Below are positions 9,501-18,000 of a DNA stretch of 64,000 nt, piece after piece; the first letter of the stretch is position 1; every line of letters starts with the position of its first letter. The notes under the pieces are model-generated. The model worked only from the letters and a program-made list of their open reading frames with translations. It was not told where the DNA came from and ran no database searches. The stretch covers positions 372,001 through 436,000 of the forward strand of contig CANNFM010000001.1 in assembly GCA_947503835.1 (NCBI GenBank), read 5' to 3'. Source of the DNA: an uncultured Aquimarina sp. (GTDB lineage: Bacteria; Bacteroidota; Bacteroidia; Flavobacteriales; Flavobacteriaceae). The translations under genes and the position numbers were made by a program.

Positions 9501-12318
9501 CATTGGTTAGTTTTTCTATGATATCACCTGCCATACAATATTGACTACTGCCAGCATCAAAAATGATATTTTCTGGACGAGTATCAGTAGCATTCAATTC
9601 TACAAACCAACCAGAAAGAGTTTGGTCATAGTTTTGAGTTGATAACCCTGCATTGCTAAACATACCCGACATATCGGTTACAAGGCTTATATTAAACGAT
9701 CCCATGTTTTGATCAAAGCTTGTAGCCCCGTTAAACATATCTTTTAGATTGTGAACAGAAGGTGTATACCAATTCACCGGTTGGTTAAATGTTTTAGCAC
9801 CTCTAAACATTTCGGATAAATCCTCTGCAACAAAAAATCTCCAACTATTTAAAGGCGTATTAAACTTTTCTGCATCCATAAATAGTTGACCCAAGTCTAC
9901 AATAGTTCTTGTATCCCAATTCGCTATTGTTCCTTCTGTATCTATAAGATTGGTAGCACCTTTAAACATTGCACGTAAACTAGTCACATTGGTTAAATCT
10001 GGAGTGTCGTCTGCATCTACAATAACATTCGAACACCCATAAAATGCTGATTCCATGCTTGTCCATTCATTAGTCCCCCATTGCGTGATGGCAATTATTT
10101 TGTCTTTATCTCCCGAATTATTAAAATATATCCTTGGGAAATTTTCAATGATTTTTACCGTATAAGTACCTGCTGTAGTGTAGGTATGAGATGCATTAGC
10201 TGTAAAATCAGTTTCAACAATTCCATCTCCCCAGTCTACGATATAATTATATCCTCCTCCTGTAGTTGGTATCGTAATACTTTCATTGGTTGTAGTAGTT
10301 TGCCAGGTGGTAATAAAAGCATCTGTAAAATCACAACCAAATCCTGCATCGGTAATTGACCAATTGTAAGGAGCACTGGTTAAGGTATTTCTTGCATTTT
10401 CTGCTAAACAATAAAAACTACTAGCATCTAATGTTAAATTGGCAGGGATTTGTGTTTCTCCTGCTTCTAAAGTTGCCCATCCTATTAGTGTAGCATCATA
10501 ATTAGCGGTAGACATGGCTGTTCCTAAAAATAGCCTGTTCATTATTGTGACTTCACTGATATCCCAATTACCTAAGTTTTGATTAAAGGAAGAAGCTCCC
10601 CAAAACATCTCATCCATATTGGAAATACCAGATACATCCCACAAGTCCAAAGCTTGATTAAAGCTGGATGCTCCAAAAAATACACGTTTTAGATTAACCA
10701 TTCCAGAAATATCCCAAGAATTTAGAGGTCGATTGAATGCAGTTGCCCTAAAAAACATACTTCGGATATTCGAAACTTTGCTTAGATCCCAGCTTCCGAC
10801 AGGTTGGTTAAAAGAGGTTGCTGTAGAGAACATACTATTCATATTAATAATCTTAGTACTCACAAACTCTCCTATATTCCAACTACTAATATTTTGATCG
10901 AATTTAAATGCTTCATAAAACATCAATTCAAAACTTGTTACCTTGCCAACATCCCAATTAATGATATTTCCATCAAAGTTATTCGCTCGATAGAACATTT
11001 CTTTCATTGTAGTAATAGAACTGGTATCCCAATTAGAAAAATCTGGAGTGTCCAAAGCGGTACAAGACCTAAACATATTACTTAAACTGGTAACATTTGA
11101 TAAGTCAGGAGCATCGGTAGCAGTAATTTGAAGTTGTGTACATCCCGAAAAAGCATTTTGAAAATTACTCCATTGTTGTGATCCCCATTGTTCTATGGTT
11201 CTAATTTTGTCTTTATCTCCAGAGTTATTAAAATAAATCCTTGGGAAATCTCCAGTTATTTTTGCGGTATAGGTTCCTGTTACTGCATATTCATGGGTAG
11301 CATTTCCTGTAAATCCAGTTTCAATAGTTCCATCTCCCCAATCAACCGCATAATTATATCCACTTCCTGTAGTAGGTATGGTAATACTTTCGTTTGCTAT
11401 AGTCGTTTGCCAGGTAGTGATAAAAAAGTCTGAAGCTGTACAAGTCGTTCCGCCATCAGTAATAGTCCAATTATATGGTGAACTGGTTAATGTATTATGA
11501 GCTTCCACTCCTAAACAATAAATACTTGAACCTGCATGAAAAGTGATATTAGAAGGAACATCGTCAACACCATCGGTTGTATTACCACTTGAGTCTGTAA
11601 CCCAACCAATTAATGTAGCATCATAATTCGCTAAAGAAAGCCCTGAAGTCACAAACATATCAGACATGTTAGTTACTTTGCTTATATCCCAATCACCTAG
11701 GTTTTGATTAAAATTAGGGCAGTTCGCTAGCATATTACTCATATTGGTAACATTCTGAGTATTCCAACTACTAATATCCTCATTAAACGGAGTATTTCTG
11801 AATAAGAATCCCATATCCTGAACATTGCTCACATCCCAGACACCTAGGGCACCACCATTATCAACTAGACTTGAATTTAAAAAGAACATTCCTTGCATAC
11901 TAGTAACAGCACTTAAGTCAGGGATATCAGTAGCATTAATAACAAGGCTGGTGGCACTATCAAAGGCACCTTCCATACTTGTCCATTGTTGCGTACCCCA
12001 TTGTTCTATAGATTGAATTTTAGCTGCATTGGAAATGTAACCTCCTAAGCCTGGATTATAAAACCTTGGAAAATCTTCCGTAATTTCTACAGTATAGGTA
12101 CCTGCTGTTGCATATTCATGCGTAGCATTTCCGGTAAATCCAGATTCAATAGTTCCATCTCCCCAATCTATTGAATAGTTATAACCAGATCCAGTTGTAG
12201 GTATAGTTATGGATTCATTTGCGGTAGTAGTTTGCCATGTTGTTATAAATTCGGTTTGGGTAAATCCAGCAGTAAAAAAACTAATAATAAATACTAGTGT
12301 AATGTAAAAGTGTTTCAT
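6544..12318 (-). CDS. Giant BspA-like (DUF285) T9SS surface protein (1924 aa)
   Basis: A signal peptide (MKHFYITLVFIISFFTAGFTQ) is followed by five modules beginning near residues 23, 296, 664, 956 and 1271. Each opens with a PKD-like stretch (FITTWQTT...VDWGDGTIE...GTYTVKI) and continues with DUF285 repeats rich in MFxxAxxFNQxLxxWDxSxVxxM, the BspA/lipoprotein repeat family. Each ends with TLIGWA...YCLAE. A surface Ig-like domain (about 1613-1680) and a roughly 235-residue C-terminal part ending in a T9SS type A sorting domain follow. That last part is closely shared with the protein at 15042-20126. Probable role: adhesion or surface display; ligand unknown. The module repeats make recombination or copy-number change plausible. 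Confidence 0.88.
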   Translation of the reverse strand: MKHFYITLVFIISFFTAGFTQTEFITTWQTTTANESITIPTTGSGYNYSIDWGDGTIESGFTGNATHEYATAGTYTVEITEDFPRFYNPGLGGYISNAAKIQSIEQWGTQQWTSMEGAFDSATSLVINATDIPDLSAVTSMQGMFFLNSSLVDNGGALGVWDVSNVQDMGFLFRNTPFNEDISSWNTQNVTNMSNMLANCPNFNQNLGDWDISKVTNMSDMFVTSGLSLANYDATLIGWVTDSSGNTTDGVDDVPSNITFHAGSSIYCLGVEAHNTLTSSPYNWTITDGGTTCTASDFFITTWQTTIANESITIPTTGSGYNYAVDWGDGTIETGFTGNATHEYAVTGTYTAKITGDFPRIYFNNSGDKDKIRTIEQWGSQQWSNFQNAFSGCTQLQITATDAPDLSNVTSLSNMFRSCTALDTPDFSNWDTSSITTMKEMFYRANNFDGNIINWDVGKVTSFELMFYEAFKFDQNISSWNIGEFVSTKIINMNSMFSTATSFNQPVGSWDLSKVSNIRSMFFRATAFNRPLNSWDISGMVNLKRVFFGASSFNQALDLWDVSGISNMDEMFWGASSFNQNLGNWDISEVTIMNRLFLGTAMSTANYDATLIGWATLEAGETQIPANLTLDASSFYCLAENARNTLTSAPYNWSITDAGFGCDFTDAFITTWQTTTTNESITIPTTGGGYNYIVDWGDGIVETDFTANASHTYTTAGTYTVKIIENFPRIYFNNSGDKDKIIAITQWGTNEWTSMESAFYGCSNVIVDADDTPDLTNVTSLRAMFKGATNLIDTEGTIANWDTRTIVDLGQLFMDAEKFNTPLNSWRFFVAEDLSEMFRGAKTFNQPVNWYTPSVHNLKDMFNGATSFDQNMGSFNISLVTDMSGMFSNAGLSTQNYDQTLSGWFVELNATDTRPENIIFDAGSSQYCMAGDIIEKLTNDHGWQITDSGASCDESDFFIMTWDLTSETTFTMPSSGNGYDYLLGLSDGGIYHMTSDIFQMGRPENLGIFTVRIYGDFPRFDFDAPFVDKEKLATIEQWGNLQLTEAIGTFEGCTNLVLNATDIPDLSQIQFMDRMFENTSSFVDNGGEINNWDVSTVTSMTGLFEGSTFNENINDWDVSKVEDFSSMFKNNTSFNQPLNNWNTEKANDLANMFDGATAFNQPIGMWNTALAQYFDFMFLNAYTFDQNLGNWDISNTDRNSMDGMLTGSAMSTANYDATLIGWATLESGEIQIPTDVKLDADTFYCLSETARNTLTSVPYSWTINDLGNSCPEDFFITTWQTTTTNESITIPTNGSGYNYIVDWGDGTVETEITGDATHQYAIANTYTVKITGNFPRIRFGRLSNEDKGKLLTVEQWGPQQWTSMQSAFSGCYNLKLNADDTPDLSQVTRMSSMFRDCTNLEDLKDTMNAWDMTTIESIALMFKGCILFDENIGGWTFTSLTDAFNAFEAAATFNQDISNWDVSKVDEFDAMFKDATSFNQPIGNWTLGTVDYIDRMFKGAIAFNQDLSNWDFSNVYEAGNMFEGATSFNQDLSSWDISNIETLNNFFTGTAMSTENYDKTLIGWATLEAGETAIPADMTLNADASYCLAETARNILTSAPYNWTITDGGHNCPAPVITLLGNNPQTIVIGDTYTELGANVTYGAVLMIDISDVNTNLRGMYSITYSATSASGEMATQVTRIVNVVDSCPIVNLPSNNFVLTSASETCVNKNNGIISITAVAELNYVTTISGTDYNFTSSLEVGDLSPGAYPVCIGVDGDTDCQQCFEVVIEGAEKLAGKTTLSTNELFVELETGTAPYSVLINGKETASYTANSFSLVVEHGDMVEVFSSLDCEGKLTVKQVNLFDEITIAPNPTQGNVTLTMPSVGLETIQVDIHNALGLRVSSKVYAITSGSVVLPTQNLSAGIYFVSIGEGGSKIFKIIKQ

Positions 12319-12381
12319 AAGGGGCTATTTTGGGTAAAAAAGGGTTGAAAATCAAAAATAAGTTCATCTCAAAGTCGAGTG

Positions 12382-12440
12382 CAAAATTAAGATAGTTTTA
12401 AGATTTCCAAAGAATTAGGGGGTTGCAAAGGGGTTGCAAA
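12382..12440 (-). promoter_or_regulatory. Promoter and GTTGCAAA tandem operator of the 1924-aa gene
   Basis: A perfect -7 box TAATTTTG (minus strand) is at 12382-12389. Direct repeats GTTGCAAA at 12422-12429 and 12433-12440 have an 11-bp period. The layout equals the GTGGC and GTGTC sites (40 bp between the starts of the -7 box and the repeats) but the repeat sequence is different. No TACGTA element is present. The leader carries AAATAGCCCCTT just before the ATG. Confidence 0.68.
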
Positions 12441-12470
12441 CAGTTAAAATAGCCCCTTATTAAATTTTAG

Positions 12471-14117
12471 CTAGATCTTTGATTTTTGAATAAATTCAAT
12501 GATATCTACTTTAGAATCTACTCCAATCTTTTTACGAATCCGTGATCGTGAAGATTTAATGGCAGAAATCGTAGAGTTTTGTAGTTTACTGATTTGTGTT
12601 GCATTCAAATCTAAAGTCATAAGGCATAGTAACTCTTTTTCTTTTTCACTCAGTTTTGGAAACTGATTGTCCAGAATTACTTTAAAATCCAAACTTACCT
12701 TATTGAGGTAGGATTGTAAATCGGTGGTTGTTTTTTTGGTTACTTTTTCTGAAAGTAAAGAAGCGGATAGTGAATGTAGTGCCAAGGTACGTTCCTGCTC
12801 ATTTTCGAATTGTATGATTTCTCTAATTTCGCCCAAGGTTTTACTTAGTATTTCCTGGCGTAAAGAATTATCTACCACAGCCTTTTTTAACTCTTTTTCT
12901 CGGGTTAACAAGGCAAGTTCAGCTTTAACCTTTTCTAGCTGTTCTTGTTTCAATTTATTTTTAGATAGGGCAATACGATGCTTTGCATTTTTCCGCGTAA
13001 GCCAAAAAATAATACCTCCTAAAATTAGAGCTGTAGCAAACAAAATTAGATACAATCGTTTCTTTCCTGTTTCATTTTCCAGTCGTAATTGATCTGCTTG
13101 CTTTTCTTTTTCAAACTTATAATTGAGTTCCAACGCAGTGATTCGTTTCACTTTTTCGGTATCATTAATAGAATCATTATATACTTTGTAAATTTTATAA
13201 TCTTGTAAGGCTTTTTGATACTCTTTTCTAGTTTCATTAAGATTACTTCTGCTATAATATTGCTTGAGTAACAACCCTTTATTTTTTAGTTCTTTAGCAA
13301 CAGTAATTGCGCTATCCAGGTATGGCATTGCTTTATCATACTCCTTTAGTGCATTATATAATACTGCCACATTTAGATAACTAATACTTAGTTCACTTTG
13401 ATCTCGTATATTCTTAGAAATCCCTACATTTTCTTTATAAATCGCAATAGATTTATCAAACTCTTTATTTGTATAATAAATGGCTGCTAAACTTCCATTA
13501 GCTTTTGCTATTCTGGTTTTAGAACAAGGCAATGCTTTCACTTTTAAAATATGAATCAAAGAAGAATCATTTTGTTTATTAGCATAGTAAGCCACGGCTA
13601 ACATATGATGTGATGTAGCCAAACTTTCTACATCTGTCATTTTTTGTTTAATCTTAATGGCTTTCTTAAAATACTTTTTTGATTTTTCATAGTCTCTTTG
13701 ACGCCTGTAAAACATTCCCAGATTATGTAATGTTAATCCGATCGTAACAGAATCGTTAATGGCTTTACTTAGATCCAATGCTTTTAAATACGTAGTTAAG
13801 GCTTTTTCGGCATTACCCTGTTTATTTTCAATTATACCAAGATAATTGAGTGCTTTTGCTTTACTTTTTTGATAGTACGGATTGGTATTCTGAATTCCTT
13901 CAATTTGTTTTAAAACATCATTGATAATAACTCTGGATGTATCCAAATCAAACCGGTGCATTTGTTCAACCAATTCAACTTTGTAACCAATTCGAGCCGA
14001 ATCAGTTGTTACTTTTTCAATTTTATATTTTAATGTGGTTGCAAGACTATCATGGGATTGGCAAAAAGCTGACCAGGATAGTAAGAGGATACTTATGTAT
14101 ACAAAAGTTGCTTTCAA
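12471..14117 (-). CDS. Membrane-anchored TPR regulator with LuxR-type HTH
   Basis: Predicted regulator of the same architecture as the gene at 3960-5690 but more divergent. It has a signal peptide (MKATFVYISILLLSWSAFCQ), TPRs (about residues 40-330), a membrane helix (about 354-374, LYLILFATALILGGIIFWL), a coiled coil and a C-terminal HTH (about 482-548: LSEKEKELLCLM, NATQISKLQN, then AIKSSRSRIRKKI). The start at 14117 is backed by the perfect -7 box at 14164-14171. It lies directly upstream of the 1924-aa gene, whose operator has a private repeat (GTTGCAAA), matching the private HTH sequence. I infer local control of the 1924-aa/lipoprotein operon. Confidence 0.82.
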   Translation of the reverse strand: MKATFVYISILLLSWSAFCQSHDSLATTLKYKIEKVTTDSARIGYKVELVEQMHRFDLDTSRVIINDVLKQIEGIQNTNPYYQKSKAKALNYLGIIENKQGNAEKALTTYLKALDLSKAINDSVTIGLTLHNLGMFYRRQRDYEKSKKYFKKAIKIKQKMTDVESLATSHHMLAVAYYANKQNDSSLIHILKVKALPCSKTRIAKANGSLAAIYYTNKEFDKSIAIYKENVGISKNIRDQSELSISYLNVAVLYNALKEYDKAMPYLDSAITVAKELKNKGLLLKQYYSRSNLNETRKEYQKALQDYKIYKVYNDSINDTEKVKRITALELNYKFEKEKQADQLRLENETGKKRLYLILFATALILGGIIFWLTRKNAKHRIALSKNKLKQEQLEKVKAELALLTREKELKKAVVDNSLRQEILSKTLGEIREIIQFENEQERTLALHSLSASLLSEKVTKKTTTDLQSYLNKVSLDFKVILDNQFPKLSEKEKELLCLMTLDLNATQISKLQNSTISAIKSSRSRIRKKIGVDSKVDIIEFIQKSKI

Positions 14118-14163
14118 AGTAGCATAGGTTTTAATAATTACAGATCATAAGCTAGTTGCTACT

Positions 14164-14171
14164 CAAAAATA
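14164..14171 (-). promoter_or_regulatory. -7 box of the second TPR-LuxR regulator
   Basis: TATTTTTG on the minus strand matches TAnnTTTG perfectly and lies 46 bp before the ATG at 14117. A single GTTGCAAA half-site in the same orientation as those at 12422-12440 is not clear here; an oppositely oriented TTTGCAACCC is present near 14183-14192. Confidence 0.6.
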
Positions 14172-14250
14172 CATCATAATATCTTTGCAACCCTGACAAC
14201 AAAAAAAATAATATCACTCATTCTTTTTTAAGTTCAATTCTTAAAAAGAA

Positions 14251-14280
14251 AAAACCACTCAATAAATTGAGTGGTTTTTT
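14251..14280 (-). terminator. Intrinsic terminator after the second Fn3 lipoprotein gene
   Basis: Arms AAAACCACTCAA (14251-14262) and TTGAGTGGTTTT (14267-14278) form a perfect stem with flanking A and T runs. It is the duplicate of the hairpin at 5768-5798, including the shared flank AACCCAACGGATCCC. Confidence 0.82.
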
Positions 14281-14326
14281 TAACCCAACGGATCCCTTAC
14301 CTTCCGTTATATTTTGATATTATAGA

Positions 14327-15028
14327 TTATTCTGTTCTAAAATTCCATACTTGACCCATGGTTGCATTTTGGTTGCTATCTTTTACTACTACTCGCCAGT
14401 AATAAATCGTACTTGATGATACCGTTACCTCTAACTGAGAGTCGGTAATCCCTTCTTCTATCAAGCTAGGCGAGGCACTGGTGCCAAAATAAATATCATA
14501 GGTTACATTGTCATTATCAGGATCACTAGCCTCCCAATCTAAGGTGATATTGGTTGGGGATACCCGCTCTCCTAATCCCGGACTTACTACTTCTGGAACT
14601 GTAGGAATCGTATTTATAGCAGCTTCAGGTTCAGTAAAAAAACTCTGCACTTCAGAATATCCACTATCATTACCCTTATCATCTCTTGACTTTACTCGCC
14701 AATAGTAAGTAATTCCTTTTTCTAGATCAAACACTCTTTTTGCCTCTGAGGTAACTGCCGTAAACAACACAGCGGTAAAACCACTCTCTGCGGCAATCTC
14801 AATCACATAACTCACCGTATCGCCATCGGGATCGGTAGTCGTATTCCATGCAAATTCTAAATCAACACTAGTACAGGTTACATTATCACTCGGAAATACT
14901 AACTTAGGGATTGCAGGCGCTTCGTTTTGCAATATGGGAACTGGACCAGGTGCATCATCACTACCTCCACAGGATAATACTAACAAAACTGTACCTAATA
15001 AGATCGTATATATCGTTACTCTTTTCAT
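14327..15028 (-). CDS. Surface lipoprotein with two fibronectin type III repeats (paralogue)
   Basis: Paralogue of the gene at 5844-6539, with long identical stretches, especially in the last 30 residues (YYWRVVVKDSNQNATMGQVW). Lipoprotein signal MKRVTIYTILLGTVLLVLSC is followed by GGSDD after the Cys. Two Fn3-like domains follow. Only 13 bp separate it from the upstream 1694-aa LRR gene, so the two are probably co-transcribed. The conserved pairing of each large T9SS protein with one of these lipoproteins argues for a shared function such as surface retention; this is untested. Confidence 0.82.
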   Translation of the reverse strand: MKRVTIYTILLGTVLLVLSCGGSDDAPGPVPILQNEAPAIPKLVFPSDNVTCTSVDLEFAWNTTTDPDGDTVSYVIEIAAESGFTAVLFTAVTSEAKRVFDLEKGITYYWRVKSRDDKGNDSGYSEVQSFFTEPEAAINTIPTVPEVVSPGLGERVSPTNITLDWEASDPDNDNVTYDIYFGTSASPSLIEEGITDSQLEVTVSSSTIYYWRVVVKDSNQNATMGQVWNFRTE

Positions 15029-15041
15029 CTCTACTTTCTTT

Positions 15042-18000
15042 TTACTGTTTCACAATTTTAAATGTGGCCCCTTGATCAATCGATATAAAATATATCCCTC
15101 GGGGTAATTCTACCATTGACAATAGCACTTGTTCTGAAGTGATACTATACTCCCTTGATGAAACCATAACCCCTAAAGTGTTATGAATATCGACATTGAT
15201 GGTCTTCAATAATGTATTGGGAATCATAAGAGTCACATCGCCTTGAGTTGGATTGGGAGATATGGTGATCTCATCAAATAAATCTACTTTGGTAGAAAGT
15301 TTCCCTTCGCAATCCAAACTAGAGAAAACTTCTACTGTATCGCCGTGTTGTACTGCCACAGAGAAACTATTGGTAGTGTATGACGCTGCTTCTTTGCCAT
15401 TAATCATCACCGTATATGGCGCGGTACCTGTTTCAACGGCAACAAACATCTCATTGGAAGATACCGTAGTTTTTCCTGTTAATTTCTCTGCTCCATTGAT
15501 ATTTACTTCAAAACATTGCTCGCAATCTGTAATACCATCGATAGCAATACACATGGTATACTTACCTGGTGGCATATCAGTAATTTCCTGTGTCGATGTA
15601 AAATCATAGGTATTTCCATCTATTGTAGCAATATAGGATAGTGCTTCGGTAGCTTCAATAGCAATTATACCATTATTTTTACCAGAACATGTTTCACTAA
15701 ATGTTTGAATTTTAAAGTTATCCGAAGGCAAGCTATATAATGGACAACTAAAGACATCTTCACAAGTTAAAATATCAGCAATGGTAAAGGAACTTCCTGT
15801 AAGATTAAGGCTGGTTTGACCATCTCCATCGGCTACATAACTATACAATCCACAAAAATTAGTCACTCCGGTTTCTACAATATTCAATTGGTTTCCTACT
15901 GTTCTTAAACTAGTGAGGTTCAATGTAGAAATTGCATTACCGGATATGGTAGATTGTTGATAGGAAGCTGTTCCGGTTTCGGTAGTTTCTGTAAGATTAT
16001 TTAACCCATTTACATTAGCAAGTTGAGTATTATCGAGTATTTGAAAATATCCAACCGAAGTAACATTCTGCAGTGCATCAATCTGAGTCAGCATTGGATT
16101 ATTTTCTATCCAAATTATCTCATTAGAACCGCTAATAAACTCTAATCCATCTAAACTAGTTAAAGCATTATTATTTCTAACATAAAGATATGTATTAGTC
16201 GTTGATGAGATATTACCAAGAGCATCCAGAATCATTAGGTTTGGATGATCACCAATAGATATAAAAGTTCCTGCTGAAGTTAAACTAGCAAACGAAGAAA
16301 GATCACTTACACTAGTTTCTTCAAACGTAAAGCCATTTACTGTTTGTAATACATTAAAATCAAACGTAGTAGTATTTTCGGCGCCATCAATTGTAAATGA
16401 TCTTCCAACACTTGTTAATAAAGGAAAAGATACCGTATTAATAGCTATATCTCTTAGGTTGAAAAAATTCTCAATTGTAGTAAGATTAGGAAAACTTACT
16501 GAAGGTGTTTCAACATTTCTTAAATTTAAAGATCCTGGTCCTGATAGATTAAAACTATTACTTCCTGTTAAGGTGGTCACATTAGAAAATGTTAGTGCAT
16601 GACTCAATGTTTGTCCATTTATAAATATTAATTCTGTAATCGTCAAATCAAGCACTGCTGTGATATCTGTTAAAACTGTATTATCGGATATAGTAATGCT
16701 TACAGTAGGATTCACAATTCCTGAAAGTGCAGAAATATCACTTAGAATATCATTACGAGATAAATTGATTCCGTCAGTCACTGTAGTTAGGTTTTCTAAT
16801 CCATCTAAAGTTGTAATTAACTCATTATCTCCGATAAACAATTTTCCATTAATGACTTCGATACTAGACAACCCTGATAAATCTGTAATATCCTTTGAAC
16901 GTCGAATGGTTAGATTTCCATTAACTGTATTACACGAACCTAAATAAGCTACAAAAAGATCTAATTCTGCTTGAGTAGCAATTTCAGTTCCATCGACTGT
17001 ACAAGCTGTACAAATTGTACCAAATGAAGCCGTTGCATCCTTTTGCCAGGCGCTTAAATAACTTGCAGTTTCGTCATCGACCTCAATACATAACAAATCT
17101 GCATTTCCAGTTACTGAGAAGGTAGTGACATTTGCATTATTACCATTCTTCACGGAAAAGAACTGCAATTGATTATTATTGGCCTGGATAGATGTTAAGG
17201 CCGTATTCTGTTTTAAATCTAATCGAGTAATTTGATTGTCGTTTACATTAAGGGTAATTAACGCAGTAAAATCTTCGATACCTGTTACATCTGCAATAGA
17301 CTGAGTATTCAGATCTAAAATGGTTATTCCTGAAATATTAGAAGTCACCACAAAATTATCCAGCACATCATCAAGAGCTAAATCGATCAATGTCTGCTCA
17401 AAATTATCATCGGGCACATAGGTAAATGGTACACACCCATCGGCATAGGCAGTACTATCATCTTTTAACCAACCACTGTAATTGCCAGTACCAGCAGTCG
17501 CCGCGACAGGATCATCTACTTCGATACAATTGAGATCGAAATTTGATGTTGAACGAAGTGTACTTATACTTGCACTGCTTCCATTTTTTACGTTAAGCGA
17601 AACCAATTTGTTGTTTTCGCATTCTAATCTGGTAAGATTGGTATTGTTACTCAGATCTAAACTGGTCAATTGGTTATCATCAAGGTATAGAAGTCTTAAA
17701 CCCGTATTGGCACTAAGATTAATACTTGTTAACTGATTGTCCTCTGCGTTCAAACTTTCTAGCACTGTATTTGCACTTACATCCAAGGTAATTAATAGAT
17801 TATCCTGAACATTAACTACTTCTATTTTTGTATTGGTACTAAGATCTAAACTTCCTAATTGACACTCGTATGCATATAACTTTACTAACTCTGTATGGGT
17901 ACTTACATCTAAACTAGTAAGTGCACTATTTTCAGAAATTGTTAATTCTATCAAGCCAGTATTTGTACTTAAATCTATACTCGAAAATAAATTTTCACTC

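Noticed and set aside
14183..14192. TTTGCAACCC near the promoter of the second TPR-LuxR gene as an autoregulatory site
   Set aside because: Only a single half-site in the opposite orientation with no partner at one helical turn.
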